NCBI GenBank assembly: GCA_030037645.1
Contig: JASHQI010000193.1
Location: 1-63,237 of the forward strand
Origin: Xanthobacteraceae bacterium
Lineage (GTDB): Bacteria > Pseudomonadota > Alphaproteobacteria > Rhizobiales > Xanthobacteraceae
Length of the DNA stretch: 63,237 nt
Direction of reading: 5' to 3'
The notes beneath the pieces are model-generated. The model had not been told where the DNA came from. It did no database searches and saw only the letters and a list, made by a program, of their open reading frames with translations. Made by a program: the position numbers and the translations under genes. This document shows, one piece after another, positions 18,523 through 28,060 of this stretch (its first letter is position 1; each line of letters opens with the position of its first letter).

Positions 18523-19824
18523 ATGCTGACCAAAACGCCGCGCAATGGCAAAAATGGAAAAAACGGTAAGAACGATAAAAGTATTCTGCGCGTCACGGAA
18601 TTACAGAAGATCAACAACACCACCGACACCCGCGACATCCTCGCGCACGCCGCCAAGGAAACGCGGCGCGACGATTACTTCATTGTCGACGTGGACGCTC
18701 ATGTCACCGAGACGGCGTTCTGGCCCGAGGTGATCGATCGCATGGACAGCGACGTCTACCGGCAGATGGCGCGTGCATTCAAAGAGCGCGGTTCGGCGCC
18801 AGGTCTTCTCAATTCCACGCCGGGCATGCTGCAGCAAGACGTATTCGGGCGCATTCCACATCAGCAGCGCCTCGGCGAAGCAGTGCCGGGCGGCCGTACC
18901 CACGCGCAGGTCACGCTTGTGCAGCGGGCCATGGACTCGATGGGTATCGATTACATGGTGGTGTTTCCGACGCCGATGCTGGTGCTCGGCATGCATCCGC
19001 AGGTCGAGACCGAAGTCATAGTCGGCAATGCTTTTAACAAGTGGTTGACTGAGGAGATCCTGCCGCAGGATCGGCGCATCAAGGCGATGCTGTACCTGCC
19101 ATTCAATCATCCGGAGGCGTCGCTCAAGGCGGTCGAGGCCTACGCCAATACCCCGGGCGTGATCGGTTACTCGGTGACCTCGACGCGCTTTCGCGCCGTC
19201 AATCATGACAGCTACATTCCGCTCTATTCCGCCATCCAGGCGACGGGCAAGCCGCTGGCGTTCCATTCCGGCTTTCACTGGGGCGATCAGTCGATGCAGC
19301 AATGCAACCGCTTCATCTCGATGCATTCGATCTCGTTCGTCTATTACAACCTCATTCATATGACGAACTGGATCATCAACGGCCTACCGGAGCGTTTTCC
19401 GAAGCTCAAAGTGGTGTGGATCGAAAGCGGGCTGGCCTGGGTGCCGTTCCTGATGCAGCGGCTCGATTCCGAATACATGATGCGATCGTCGGAGGCGCCG
19501 CTGCTCAAGCGGCGGCCGAGCGAATACATGGCCGACATGTATTACTCAAGTCAGCCGCTTGAGCGCTCAAACATGGAGCTCACCGAAGCGACCTTCAAAG
19601 CCATGAAGGCCGACACGCAACTCCTCTTCGCCTCCGATTGGCCGCATTGGGATTTCGATCTGCCGAACGCGATCACGACGCTGCCGTTCCTCAGCGAGCA
19701 GGCCAAGCGCAATATTCTAGGACTCAATGCGGCGCGGCTCTTTAACCTCGAAGTGCCCAAGCACAAGATGCTGGGCGCCAAGACCAAAAGGTCGCCGACT
19801 GTTCCCGAGCCCATTACCGCCTAA
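18523..19824 (+). CDS. Amidohydrolase family (TIM-barrel metal-dependent hydrolase), Lys/Asn-rich N-terminal tail
   Basis: A 433-residue member of the amidohydrolase-2 family, which includes ACMSD-like decarboxylases and amide or ring hydrolases. The first metal-binding motif is IVDVDAHVTETAFW (D-x-H), and later candidate ligands are in LAFHSGFHWGDQ and LFASDWPHWDFD. ATG at 18523 is chosen because GGAGGAAG stands just upstream; the frame is open for another 160 bases. Before the barrel is a low-complexity tail rich in Asn, Gly and Lys (NGKNGKNGKND), unusual for the family. It heads an operon with a 115-residue unknown protein (6-bp gap) and a Rieske protein. Substrate unknown; divergent orientation from the Mo hydroxylase/ABC operon suggests a shared pathway. 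Confidence 0.87.
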   Translation: MLTKTPRNGKNGKNGKNDKSILRVTELQKINNTTDTRDILAHAAKETRRDDYFIVDVDAHVTETAFWPEVIDRMDSDVYRQMARAFKERGSAPGLLNSTPGMLQQDVFGRIPHQQRLGEAVPGGRTHAQVTLVQRAMDSMGIDYMVVFPTPMLVLGMHPQVETEVIVGNAFNKWLTEEILPQDRRIKAMLYLPFNHPEASLKAVEAYANTPGVIGYSVTSTRFRAVNHDSYIPLYSAIQATGKPLAFHSGFHWGDQSMQQCNRFISMHSISFVYYNLIHMTNWIINGLPERFPKLKVVWIESGLAWVPFLMQRLDSEYMMRSSEAPLLKRRPSEYMADMYYSSQPLERSNMELTEATFKAMKADTQLLFASDWPHWDFDLPNAITTLPFLSEQAKRNILGLNAARLFNLEVPKHKMLGAKTKRSPTVPEPITA

Positions 19825-19830
19825 GCCAGA

Positions 19831-20178
19831 ATGGCCAGAACTTCGCAACGCGGAGTCACCGGGCGCGCCGGCAAGCCGAGCCGCAAACTCAAGCGCGGCG
19901 GCGCGCAACTTGCGGATTTCTGTGCGCTGACGCGCGCCGCGCTCAAGCGCGGCGAACCCGATGCGATTCCGGACAAGGTGCTGCAGCAAGTGCTCACCGC
20001 CGCTGTGAAGCTCTACGCCGCGAAAGTGGAACGGCGGGGGCATGACGTGGCGCCATTCGCCGAAGGAACCGTGACGGCAACCGAGACGGTCGTCACCGCC
20101 TGCGGCTTGATCCGTGCCGCCGACCTCAACATGTTCGACGTGGCGATCTGGTTTCATCGGCCGCCCGGTATCGAGTGA
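19831..20178 (+). CDS. Small conserved-looking hypothetical protein
   Basis: A 115-residue protein that I do not recognise. The N-terminus is basic (ARTSQRGVTGRAGKPSRKLK), followed by an apparently helical body (QLADFCALTRAALKRGEPDA) and a segment EGTVTATETVVTACGLIRAA. No signal peptide, membrane span or metal motif stands out. It starts 6 bp after the amidohydrolase stop, without a clear Shine-Dalgarno of its own, and ends 16 bp before the Rieske gene. It is therefore very likely co-translated with both and may be an accessory subunit. Coding is supported by operon fit. Confidence 0.7.
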   Translation: MARTSQRGVTGRAGKPSRKLKRGGAQLADFCALTRAALKRGEPDAIPDKVLQQVLTAAVKLYAAKVERRGHDVAPFAEGTVTATETVVTACGLIRAADLNMFDVAIWFHRPPGIE

Positions 20179-20194
20179 ATGACTGGAGGACGTG

Positions 20195-20563
20195 ATGGAT
20201 GAAATTGCGGTTGGCAAGCTGACCGATATCGCCGATGGGGATTATCGGATATATGCGCTGGAAGAATTTGAAGTCGGCGTCTTCCGCACCGGCAGCAAGG
20301 TGCTGGCCTACGAGAACGTCTGTCCACATGCGGGTGGCCCGGTTTGTCAGGGCAAGATTTTCAATCAGGTCGAGGAAGTCATCGCGCCCGACAAGACGAG
20401 CGGCGGCTTGCGTTTCGGCAAGCAGCGGCACATCGTTTGCCCGTGGCACGGCTACGAATACGATCTCGTCACCGGCTGCCATCCTGGCGACGCGTCGGTG
20501 CGCTTGACGCCGGTACCGGTTGCCGTCCGCGACGGCAAGATCTACATCAGCGTGTCGCGGTAG
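20195..20563 (+). CDS. Rieske [2Fe-2S] ferredoxin-like protein
   Basis: A 122-residue single-domain Rieske protein. Cluster ligands are in CPHAGGPVCQG (Cys-x-His) and CPWHGYEYD (Cys-x2-His). Proteins of this size act as soluble electron carriers for oxygenases, or as small domains partnered with other enzymes. ATG at 20195 has GGAGG upstream; a GTG lies one codon earlier. No oxygenase alpha subunit is in the neighbourhood. Its electrons may go to the amidohydrolase-linked pathway or to a partner elsewhere. Confidence 0.92.
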   Translation: MDEIAVGKLTDIADGDYRIYALEEFEVGVFRTGSKVLAYENVCPHAGGPVCQGKIFNQVEEVIAPDKTSGGLRFGKQRHIVCPWHGYEYDLVTGCHPGDASVRLTPVPVAVRDGKIYISVSR

Positions 20564-20584
20564 GAATTCCGCGTTCTCGTTATT

Positions 20585-20607
20585 CGCCGTCAGCGTCCGC
20601 GACGGCG
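20585..20607. terminator. Stem-loop between convergent genes, possible weak terminator
   Basis: CGCCGTC (20585-20591) pairs with GACGGCG (20601-20607) across a nine-base loop. It lies between the end of the Rieske gene and the end of the convergent gene at 20629. There is no T-run, so it is at best a weak terminator for either strand. Confidence 0.3.
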
Positions 20608-20628
20608 GATGATCCGGTCCTCAGCGCG

Positions 20629-21621
20629 TCACACCAACTGACCCTCGCTCAGCGGAATATCGCGCATCGTACTCGGTGCGAACAATTCTTCGATCTTCAC
20701 GCGGCGCGGCGTCAGGCCGTGCTCGTGGGTATATTGCAGCAGTGCCTCGATCGAGGGCCGGTTGGCCTCGATGCCGTAGGGATACCAATCGTTGCCGATG
20801 ATCGCCCGCTCCTCCTCGATCAGCGGCTGCAGCCACGCGAACGAGGCCTTGGGCGAGCCCGTCTCCCGCACCAGGTGGAGCGCATAATCCTTGGCTCGGC
20901 ACAGCGCCTTGTAGAGATTTAGCGCCACCCAGGGATCGCGCTCGTAAACATCGCGCCGGATCACCACGGTGTGCATAATCGGATAGATCTTGGTGCGCCG
21001 GTAATAATCCTGCTCGAGCTCGCGGTAGTTTGGGAACAGTCGCCGCACGTTCGGCGCGCCGCGGCGGAACGACAGCGGATTGTTGGCGGAGAACAGGAAA
21101 TCGAGCTCGCCGCGTTCCAACATGTCGCCAAGCTCGGTGCCGGCGGGGGCCTGAGTCAGGCGGATGTTCGCTGGCAAGGCGTGACCGAGTCGGTCGGCGC
21201 GGCCCTGCACCCACTCGATGTCGCTCGGCTTGACCCCGTACTCATGCTCGAGCAGGCCGCGCGCGTACACCGCGGCCGTCATGCTGTATTCGGGGACACC
21301 GCCGCGCTTGCCTTTGAGGTCGCTCGGCTTCTGGATGCCCTTTTGCGTGTTGACGAAGAAATAGCCGTGCCGGAACACCCGCGACGGGAACACCGGAATC
21401 GCGACGAACGGCGCATGCCCGGCGCCGACTAGCGTCGTATAGTTCGACAACGACATCTCGGAGGCGTCGAACTCCTTGTACTGCAGCATTCGCCAGAAAA
21501 TTTCAGCCGGTTGCAAATTGATATAGGTGAGATCGATGCCCTCGGGCCTGATCGTGCCGTCGCGCAGCGCCTGGGTGCGGTCGTAAGGCCCGCACGCGAA
21601 CGTCAAACGCAGATTAGCCAT
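20629..21621 (-). CDS. 4,5-dihydroxyphthalate decarboxylase-like / NMT1-THI5-like periplasmic-fold protein
   Basis: A 330-residue protein opening with LRLTFACGPYDRTQALRDG and containing FDASEMSLSNYTTL and IYPIMHTVVIRRDVYE, all typical of proteins annotated as 4,5-dihydroxyphthalate decarboxylase. The fold is that of solute-binding proteins, but there is no signal peptide, so it should be cytoplasmic. Family members are common in aromatic catabolic loci, although few have tested activity. It is convergent with the Rieske operon and transcribed alone. Decarboxylase function is inferred from family only. Confidence 0.75.
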   Translation of the reverse strand: MANLRLTFACGPYDRTQALRDGTIRPEGIDLTYINLQPAEIFWRMLQYKEFDASEMSLSNYTTLVGAGHAPFVAIPVFPSRVFRHGYFFVNTQKGIQKPSDLKGKRGGVPEYSMTAAVYARGLLEHEYGVKPSDIEWVQGRADRLGHALPANIRLTQAPAGTELGDMLERGELDFLFSANNPLSFRRGAPNVRRLFPNYRELEQDYYRRTKIYPIMHTVVIRRDVYERDPWVALNLYKALCRAKDYALHLVRETGSPKASFAWLQPLIEEERAIIGNDWYPYGIEANRPSIEALLQYTHEHGLTPRRVKIEELFAPSTMRDIPLSEGQLV

Positions 21622-21775
21622 GATTCCCTCGCTTCAAGCCCGTGGCCGCGCGGACGTTTTCGTGGCGAAGCTTTGATGTCAAGCGCGGCCGGCCGAATTC
21701 GCCATTCGATCTTGTCACGACGTTGCCGCGCTTTGCGTTAATTCATTGCACCCTGCTTGAGGGCATGGAGGATGC

Positions 21776-23581
21776 TCACACATCTACCTTCAGCGCCGCG
21801 ATGAACGCCTCCTGCGGGATGTCGACCTTGCCGAATTGGCGCATGCGCTTCTTGCCTTCCTTCTGCTTCTCCAGAAGCTTGCGTTTGCGTGTCACGTCGC
21901 CGCCATAGCATTTGGCGGTCACATCCTTGCGAAACGCGCGCACGGTCTCGCGGGCAATGATCTTGCCGCCGATGGCGGCTTGGATCGGCACCTGGAACAT
22001 GTGCGGTGGGATCAGCTCCTTGAGCTTTTCCGCCATGGCGCGGCCGCGCTGTTCGGCGCGCGTCCTGTGCACCAGCATGGCCAGTGCGTCGACTGGCTCG
22101 CCGTTGACCAGCATTTGCAGCTTGACGAGATCGGATGGCTGATAAACGGTGAGATGGTAGTCGAACGAGGCGTAGCCCTTCGACACCGATTTCAGCCGAT
22201 CGTAAAAGTCGAATACCATCTCGTTGAGCGGCAGGTCGTATTTGACTAGCGCGCGGTTGCCCACATAGGTCAGCTCGACCTGGCTGCCGCGGCGATCCTG
22301 ACAAAGTTTTAGAACGCTGCCCAGATATTCGTCCGGCGTCAGGATGGTGGCACGGATCCAGGGCTCCTCGATCTCCTTGATTCTCACCACGTCCGGCATG
22401 TCGACAGGATTGTGAATGTCGATCTCTTTGCCGTCGGTCAGCTTGATCTTGTAAATCACCGACGGCGCGGTGGCGATTAGATCGAGATTGAATTCGCGCT
22501 CGAGCCGCTCCTGGATGATTTCGAGGTGAAGCAGGCCGAGGAAACCGCAGCGAAAGCCGAAACCGAGTGCGGCCGAGGTTTCCATCTCATAAGAGAAGCT
22601 TGCATCGTTCAGCCGGAGCTTGCCCATGGCGGCACGTAGGTTTTCAAAATCCGCGGCATCGACCGGAAACAGGCCGCAGAACACCACCGGGATGGCAGGG
22701 CGAAAGCCGGCCAACGGCGCTGCCACCGGCTTTCTGTCGTCAGTGATCGTGTCGCCGACGCGGGTGTCGGCCACTTCCTTGATCGATGCGGTCAAGAAAC
22801 CGAGCTCGCCTGGACCGAGCGCGTCGAGCTCGATGCGCTTGGGCGTGAACACACCGACGCGATCGACCTCATAGGCCGCGCCAGTGCCCATCATGCGGAT
22901 GCGTTGGCCCTTCTTCAGGACGCCGTCGACGACGCGAAACAGCACGACGACGCCGAGATAGGAATCGTACCAGCTATCGACCAGAAGCGCCTTGAGCGGC
23001 GCCGCGGCATCGCCTTTCGGCGGCGGCAGGCGGTGCACGATCGCTTCCAAGACTTCCGGCACGTTCTCGCCGGTCTTGGCCGAAATCAGCAGCGCATCCG
23101 ATGCATCGAGCCCGATCACGTCCTCAATCTGCTGCTTCACCTTGTCGGGCTCGGCGGCCGGAAGATCGACCTTGTTGAGCACCGGCACGATCTCGTGATC
23201 GTTGTCGATCGCCTGGTAGACGTTGGCGAGCGTTTGTGCCTCGACGCCTTGGCTGGCATCGACCACCAGCAACGAGCCCTCGCAAGCAGCCAAGCTGCGG
23301 TTGACCTCATAGGCAAAATCGACGTGGCCCGGCGTGTCGATGAGGTTGAGGACATAGTCCTTGCCGTCGCGCGCGCGATAGTTGAGCCGTACTGTCTGCG
23401 CCTTGATGGTGATGCCGCGCTCACGCTCGATGTCCATGGAATCGAGCACCTGATCGACCATCTCGCGCTCGGAAAGCCCGCCTGTGAGCTGAATGAGTCG
23501 GTCGGCAAGCGTCGACTTGCCGTGGTCGATATGGGCGATGATCGCAAAATTGCGGATATTTTCGACTGAGCCCGCGGTCAT
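21776..23581 (-). CDS. lepA: Elongation factor 4 (LepA), ribosome back-translocase
   Basis: The 601-residue translational GTPase matches the usual LepA length. G1 is [10 protein letters not shown]3 DTPGHVDF, G4 NKVD, and the LepA-specific C-terminal region includes [20 protein letters not shown]. LepA binds the ribosome and affects initiation and elongation under ionic or cold stress. The start is placed at ATG 23579-23581, giving [20 protein letters not shown], the normal N-terminus; the open frame extends further but without similarity. It is transcribed singly and divergently from the glycosyltransferase gene. Confidence 0.97.
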   Translation of the reverse strand: MTAGSVENIRNFAIIAHIDHGKSTLADRLIQLTGGLSEREMVDQVLDSMDIERERGITIKAQTVRLNYRARDGKDYVLNLIDTPGHVDFAYEVNRSLAACEGSLLVVDASQGVEAQTLANVYQAIDNDHEIVPVLNKVDLPAAEPDKVKQQIEDVIGLDASDALLISAKTGENVPEVLEAIVHRLPPPKGDAAAPLKALLVDSWYDSYLGVVVLFRVVDGVLKKGQRIRMMGTGAAYEVDRVGVFTPKRIELDALGPGELGFLTASIKEVADTRVGDTITDDRKPVAAPLAGFRPAIPVVFCGLFPVDAADFENLRAAMGKLRLNDASFSYEMETSAALGFGFRCGFLGLLHLEIIQERLEREFNLDLIATAPSVIYKIKLTDGKEIDIHNPVDMPDVVRIKEIEEPWIRATILTPDEYLGSVLKLCQDRRGSQVELTYVGNRALVKYDLPLNEMVFDFYDRLKSVSKGYASFDYHLTVYQPSDLVKLQMLVNGEPVDALAMLVHRTRAEQRGRAMAEKLKELIPPHMFQVPIQAAIGGKIIARETVRAFRKDVTAKCYGGDVTRKRKLLEKQKEGKKRMRQFGKVDIPQEAFIAALKVDV

Positions 23582-23761
23582 GTGGCGCAAATAACATTGG
23601 CGTTCCCGAGCGGCAAGCCGGCCGGCGGCGTGCCGCGCCACCGGCAATGTTTCGACTGGCACCGCGACCGGCGGCTCACGCTGCCAAATGACGCGGCGGT
23701 CCGGTTAGCCTCGCCGTTGTGGTGGTGCTATTTTCGCCGTTATAGGGGCGACAATTTTCGT

Positions 23762-25360
23762 ATGAGCACTGCGGACCTTGTTCGGCTGTCGCGAAATCCA
23801 TTCGAGCGGCTGTTCGACGCATTGATCGACCCGGCGCGGCGCGAGCGAGTCGCCGTGTTTGTGCTCGGCAGCTATGCCGCCGTGTGGTGGTTCTATGGCG
23901 TCGTCGCCAAGGAGGGGAGTCAGGACATTCATGTTGATATGGCAGAGCTGGTTGCGTGGTCTCGCGCGCCGGCGCTCGGCTATGACAAGCATCCGCCATT
24001 TGCGGCGTGGATGGTGAAAGCGTGGTTCACGTTTTTTCCGGTGACCGACTGGTCCTACTACTTGCTGGCGATGGTCACTGCAACGCTGGCATTGTGGATC
24101 GCATGGCGACTGTCGGCCAACTATCTGGCTGCGGAAAAACGCGTACTGGCCCTGGCGCTGCTGACGCTTGTTCCATTTTTTAATTTTCACGCGCTGAAAT
24201 TCAACGTGAATTCTGTGTTGCTGCCGCTATGGGCGGCAACCGCGTTTGCATTTTTACGCTCATACGAACGACGCAGCGTGTCGTGGGCGGCGCTTGCCGG
24301 GCTCGCCGCCGCTGCCGCGATGCTCGGCAAGTACTGGTCGATCTTTCTGCTGCTTGGTCTTGTGCTCGCGGCTTTGCTTGATTCACGACGCGGCGCTTAT
24401 TTCCGTTCGCCGGCACCGTGGGTCGCGGTTCTAGTTGGTGCGGTGGCGATCACGCCGCATCTTTATTGGCTGGCCACTCATGGCTTCGCGTCGTTTTCGT
24501 ATGCGGTCGCGGTCCATGGGGGAGAAACACAGATCACCTCGGCGGTGAGTGCGTTTAGCTATCTTGCCGGAGCTGCGGCTTACGTCGCTTTGCCGGTCGT
24601 GCTGACGTTGGTTGCGAGCCGGCCCGACCGTGCGGCGCTTAAAGACGTCGTCTGGCCGGCCGAGCCGAGCCGGCGTCTGGTCGCACTGGTGTTTTGGGGC
24701 CCCTTGCTATTGCCTGTCTTAATCCCGCTCGTCGCCAAAATTGTCATCGTCTCGTTGTGGACCATGTCAGCCTGGACACTGCTCGGAATAATGCTGCTGT
24801 CGTCACCGGGCGTGATTCTGACTCGGCGGAACGGTTTGCGCATCTTTACGTTCGCTTCTGTATTTCCTTTCATCATGGCCGTGGCCTCGCCTGCGGTCGC
24901 GATAGCGACCCTCCGCGGCGACCTTCCCCATGTCGAATTGTCGCTTTCCGCTTCATTGCCTCGGCACAAATCGGAAGCTGCCTATGCCAGCTTGCTGGCC
25001 GGTCCGCTCAAGCGCTTCTGGGCTGAGGGTACCGAGAAGCCGTTGCGTGTCCTCGGCGGCGATTTAACCTACCGATTGGCCTTCTATCTGCGCCCCGCGC
25101 CGTCGGACTTGCTATGGGTTGGTGATCGCAAAAAGCCTGCAGTGGATGCCGCGTCTCTTGCGCGTGACGGCTTTGCGATTGTCTGTAACTTGGAGAATGC
25201 GCCCTGCATCGCGCGCGCGCAAGCTCTTGCAGACCATAGCGCCGCCGCTCGCCACACCGAGATCACGGTTGCGCGACGCTTCGCCGGCATTGACGGCCCG
25301 GCGGCACACTTTTGGATCTTGGCAGTGCCGCCGCAGCAGGGCGGCGGTCAATACCGATAA
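23762..25360 (+). CDS. Glycosyltransferase family 39 / ArnT-like membrane glycosyltransferase
   Basis: A 532-residue polytopic membrane protein. The conserved early loop of GT39 enzymes is seen as [13 protein letters not shown] (about residues 75-87), preceded by a candidate catalytic Asp in [16 protein letters not shown]. Many hydrophobic segments follow, and a soluble C-terminal part starts at about residue 410. Such enzymes transfer sugars from polyprenyl-phosphate donors to lipids or glycans on the periplasmic side. The start is ATG 23762, with AGGGGCGA upstream. The last 13 bp overlap the convergent ahcY stop. Acceptor unknown. Confidence 0.85.
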   Translation: MSTADLVRLSRNPFERLFDALIDPARRERVAVFVLGSYAAVWWFYGVVAKEGSQDIHVDMAELVAWSRAPALGYDKHPPFAAWMVKAWFTFFPVTDWSYYLLAMVTATLALWIAWRLSANYLAAEKRVLALALLTLVPFFNFHALKFNVNSVLLPLWAATAFAFLRSYERRSVSWAALAGLAAAAAMLGKYWSIFLLLGLVLAALLDSRRGAYFRSPAPWVAVLVGAVAITPHLYWLATHGFASFSYAVAVHGGETQITSAVSAFSYLAGAAAYVALPVVLTLVASRPDRAALKDVVWPAEPSRRLVALVFWGPLLLPVLIPLVAKIVIVSLWTMSAWTLLGIMLLSSPGVILTRRNGLRIFTFASVFPFIMAVASPAVAIATLRGDLPHVELSLSASLPRHKSEAAYASLLAGPLKRFWAEGTEKPLRVLGGDLTYRLAFYLRPAPSDLLWVGDRKKPAVDAASLARDGFAIVCNLENAPCIARAQALADHSAAARHTEITVARRFAGIDGPAAHFWILAVPPQQGGGQYR

Positions 25361-26784
25361 TGATCCGGCTTGAAGGGTCCATTGATCGGAACGCCAATAT
25401 AGGACGCCTGCTTGGCCGAAAGTGTTGTCAGCTTCACTCCGATCTTGTCGAGATGCAGCCTTGCGACCTTCTCGTCGAGCTCTTTCGGCAGCGTATAGAC
25501 TTTCTTTTCGTATTTGTCGGGATTGGTCCACAGTTCGATCTGCGCCAGCGTCTGGTTGGTGAACGACGATGACATAACGAAGCTCGGGTGGCCCATGGCG
25601 TTGCCCAGATTGACCAGCCGGCCCTCCGACAACAGGATGATGCGCTTGCCGTCTGGGAATTCGATTTCGTCGACCTGCGGCTTGACGTTATGCCATTTCA
25701 GATTGCGCAGCGCGGCGACTTGGATTTCGCTGTCGAAATGGCCGATATTGGCCACGATGGCGCGGTGCTTCATTTTGCGCATATGATCGATCGTGATCAC
25801 GTCGATGTTGCCGGTCGCAGTGACGAAAATGTCGGCGTGTGGCGCGGCGTCTTCCATCGTCGTGACCTGGTAGCCCTCCATTCCGGCCTGGAGGGCGCAG
25901 ATCGGATCGATCTCGGCAACCATCACACGGCAGCCGGCCTGCCGCAGCGACGCCGCTGAGCCCTTGCCGACGTCGCCGAAGCCGGCGACCATCGCCACCT
26001 TGCCGGCCATCATCACGTCGGTGCCGCGGCGGATTCCGTCGACCAGCGACTCGCGGCAACCGTAGAGGTTGTCGAATTTCGATTTGGTGACGCTGTCGTT
26101 GACGTTGATGGCCGGAAACATCAGGCGGCCTTCCTTGGCCATCTGGTAGAGTCGGTGCACACCGGTCGTAGTCTCCTCGGTGACACCACGGATCGCCTTG
26201 GCGGTTTTGCCGTACCAGCCCGGCTGCTCCTTGAGCCGCTTCTTGATGGCGGGGAACAGCACTTCTTCCTCTTCATTGCCGGGATGATCGAGCACCGCCG
26301 AATTGGTTTCGGCCTGCATGCCGAGATGAAGCAGCAGCGTGGCGTCGCCGCCGTCGTCGAGGATCATGTTGGGGCCGCCGCCGTCCGGCCATTGGAAAAT
26401 CCGATGGGTGTAGTCCCAGTATTCCGTGAGGCTTTCGCCTTTGACGGCGAAGACCGGCGTACCGCCGGCGGCGACTGCGGCTGCGGCGTGATCCTGCGTC
26501 GAGTAGATGTTGCAGGATGCCCAGCGGACATCGGCGCCGAGCGCCTTAAGCGTCTCGATCAGCACCGCGGTTTGAATGGTCATGTGCAATGAGCCGGCGA
26601 TGCGCGCGCCGCGCAACGGCTGTGTCGGCCCAAACTCCTCGCGCGTTGCCACCAGACCCGGCATTTCCGTTTCTGCAATGGCAATCTCTTTGGTTCCCCA
26701 CGCGGCGAGATTGATGTCCTTGACAACGTAATCGGTGGACGAAGCGCCCGTTAGCGGCGCTTTGGACTTGGTCGAGGTAATCAT
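25348..26784 (-). CDS. ahcY: S-adenosylhomocysteine hydrolase
   Basis: The 478-residue cytoplasmic enzyme hydrolyses S-adenosylhomocysteine to adenosine and homocysteine, closing the methyl cycle. Recognisable parts are the [15 protein letters not shown] segment, the NAD-binding [23 protein letters not shown] and the C-terminal KPDHYRY. The length, with an insertion near residues 150-190, is the usual proteobacterial form. It is preceded by a 393-bp non-coding region holding a palindromic operator-like site (26870-26885). The terminal 13 bp overlap the convergent glycosyltransferase gene. Confidence 0.98.
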   Translation of the reverse strand: MITSTKSKAPLTGASSTDYVVKDINLAAWGTKEIAIAETEMPGLVATREEFGPTQPLRGARIAGSLHMTIQTAVLIETLKALGADVRWASCNIYSTQDHAAAAVAAGGTPVFAVKGESLTEYWDYTHRIFQWPDGGGPNMILDDGGDATLLLHLGMQAETNSAVLDHPGNEEEEVLFPAIKKRLKEQPGWYGKTAKAIRGVTEETTTGVHRLYQMAKEGRLMFPAINVNDSVTKSKFDNLYGCRESLVDGIRRGTDVMMAGKVAMVAGFGDVGKGSAASLRQAGCRVMVAEIDPICALQAGMEGYQVTTMEDAAPHADIFVTATGNIDVITIDHMRKMKHRAIVANIGHFDSEIQVAALRNLKWHNVKPQVDEIEFPDGKRIILLSEGRLVNLGNAMGHPSFVMSSSFTNQTLAQIELWTNPDKYEKKVYTLPKELDEKVARLHLDKIGVKLTTLSAKQASYIGVPINGPFKPDHYRY

Positions 26785-26867
26785 GGCGTTCTTGTCGGCC
26801 TTGGTTTGAGGGCAAAAGAGGGTGTCGGGCGGCGCTATAGCAGTTTGTCAGGGGCGCGGCAATAAAG

Positions 26868-26887
26868 ACATAAAGATACCTTTATAT
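26868..26887. promoter_or_regulatory. Palindromic operator upstream of ahcY (candidate SAM/SAH-responsive ArsR-family site)
   Basis: ATAAAGATACCTTTAT at 26870-26885 is an inverted repeat (ATAAAG / CTTTAT around a 4-bp centre), one base from a perfect palindrome. It lies 85 bp upstream of the ahcY start. AT-rich ATAAAGATATCTTTAT-type palindromes are, as I recall, the sites of ArsR-family regulators of methionine/SAM-cycle genes in alphaproteobacteria, and the target fits. The remainder of 26785-27177 shows no gene or further element that I can support. Confidence 0.6.
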
Positions 26888-27177
26888 CTTAGTTATGAAT
26901 TTCGGATTGATGGAAGCTGGGCAGCACGTATCAAGTTGCTCCGGGTGTTCGGCTAGGCCCGGGCAGAATGCGCGCCCTGGTTGCCTGATCGCAGCGCACC
27001 CGTGCGGCCTATCGAAAAATCGTCGCCGACCTGAGATCGGCCGTGACAATTTCCGATCAGACGGAGTGAGTTAAACCAAACAATGGTCCTGGAATGATCT
27101 CAAAAACCTGCACGAGGCTTGATACGCAGTGGGAAGCATTTCCCTCCGTTACGGCGCGGTCAAATTTTGATCGTGCG

Positions 27178-27591
27178 CTAAGTGCGCGAATCCAAGCTGG
27201 GCTTCGAAGCTTCACTTGGGCGGGGCGCGGCTTTGACTACGCCAGCTTGGGCCAGCGCCGCAGCAATCTGTTGCATGCGGTTGATGAGATCAACTGCCGC
27301 CGCTGGCGGCAGCACCACCCGGCAGGCGGGATAACGGCGGCCGCTGATTGGAGTATTGGGCTTGACCTCGTCGAAGCGCGTGACGCCGAATTCGATTCGA
27401 AGTGTCTGGCCGTCGAAAATGAGACCGGTAACTGAATCCGAAAAAGTCTCGGCGATGTCGGGCCGATCAAGGTAGCGGATCGTCGCCGCCTGGACGCCCC
27501 CACCGGGGGCAGGCGTTGCTAATGGTCCCGACGTTGCGGGAGGCAACGAACTCGCTTTTGCAGCAGTGGTCTCGGACTTATTGGAAATCAT
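27178..27591 (-). CDS. Conserved-looking hypothetical protein
   Basis: A 137-residue protein with a Ser/Ala/Pro-rich N-terminal 40 residues and a compact domain, PDIAETFSDSVTGLIFDGQT ... EFGVTRFDEVKPNTP ... VVLPPAAAVDLINRMQQIAA. The arrangement (short beta strands, then a helix rich in Leu/Gln) recalls DUF3467-like proteins, but I cannot name a function. The start ATG 27589-27591 is chosen for GGGAGAG upstream. It lies on the same strand between HPr and ahcY with its own gaps of 136 and 393 bp. No signal or membrane segment. Confidence 0.72.
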   Translation of the reverse strand: MISNKSETTAAKASSLPPATSGPLATPAPGGGVQAATIRYLDRPDIAETFSDSVTGLIFDGQTLRIEFGVTRFDEVKPNTPISGRRYPACRVVLPPAAAVDLINRMQQIAAALAQAGVVKAAPRPSEASKPSLDSRT

Positions 27592-27727
27592 CTGCTCTCT
27601 CCCTTTCGGTCGCTTCCGGGCGCGCGACGCACGTGGTTTCCGCATTGCTGCAATTCCATATCGCAATCAGCAGCGACGCCGGTTTGGCGTCCTAACCATG
27701 CAAGCCGCTGGGCAAATTCACAATCGA

Positions 27728-28060
27728 TCAGTCCTCTTCGCCGAAGCGCGAATCGATGAGTCGAGCCAAAGCCTCGATGACTTGTGCGGCCTCTCTGCCA
27801 GTTGCCTCGACGGTGATTGAGGTCCCAGGTGCCGCCGCAAGCATCATCAGTCCCATAATCGAGGTGCCGCCAACAACTTCGTTGCATCTCATCACTCGCA
27901 CCTCTGCGTCGAATTTTTCAACCGTTTGCACGAACTGGGCGGAGGCGCGCGCGTGCAGTCCTTTTCGGTTGCAGATGGTGAGAATGCGGACGACGGCACC
28001 ATCGCGAAGCGGCACCGCGTCGCCCATGCATTCGCTGGTGTTGCTTGCCGGCTCGTTCAT
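27728..28060 (-). CDS. ptsH: HPr-family phosphocarrier protein of the PTS
   Basis: A 110-residue HPr with about 20 extra N-terminal residues. The phosphoryl-accepting His36 is in KGLHARASAQF (His15 of classical HPr), and the HprK target Ser67 is in GGTSIMGLMM (Ser46 equivalent); both are spaced exactly 31 residues apart, as in the family. In rhizobia this protein passes phosphate from EI-Ntr to EIIA proteins and works in regulation rather than sugar uptake. Its ATG overlaps the EIIA stop as ATGA (28057-28060). Confidence 0.95.
   Translation of the reverse strand: MNEPASNTSECMGDAVPLRDGAVVRILTICNRKGLHARASAQFVQTVEKFDAEVRVMRCNEVVGGTSIMGLMMLAAAPGTSITVEATGREAAQVIEALARLIDSRFGEED

Noticed and set aside
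26785..27177. SAH riboswitch upstream of ahcY
   Set aside because: No convincing pseudoknot-forming stems could be traced in the leader; the palindrome at 26870-26885 is short and AT-rich, like a protein operator.
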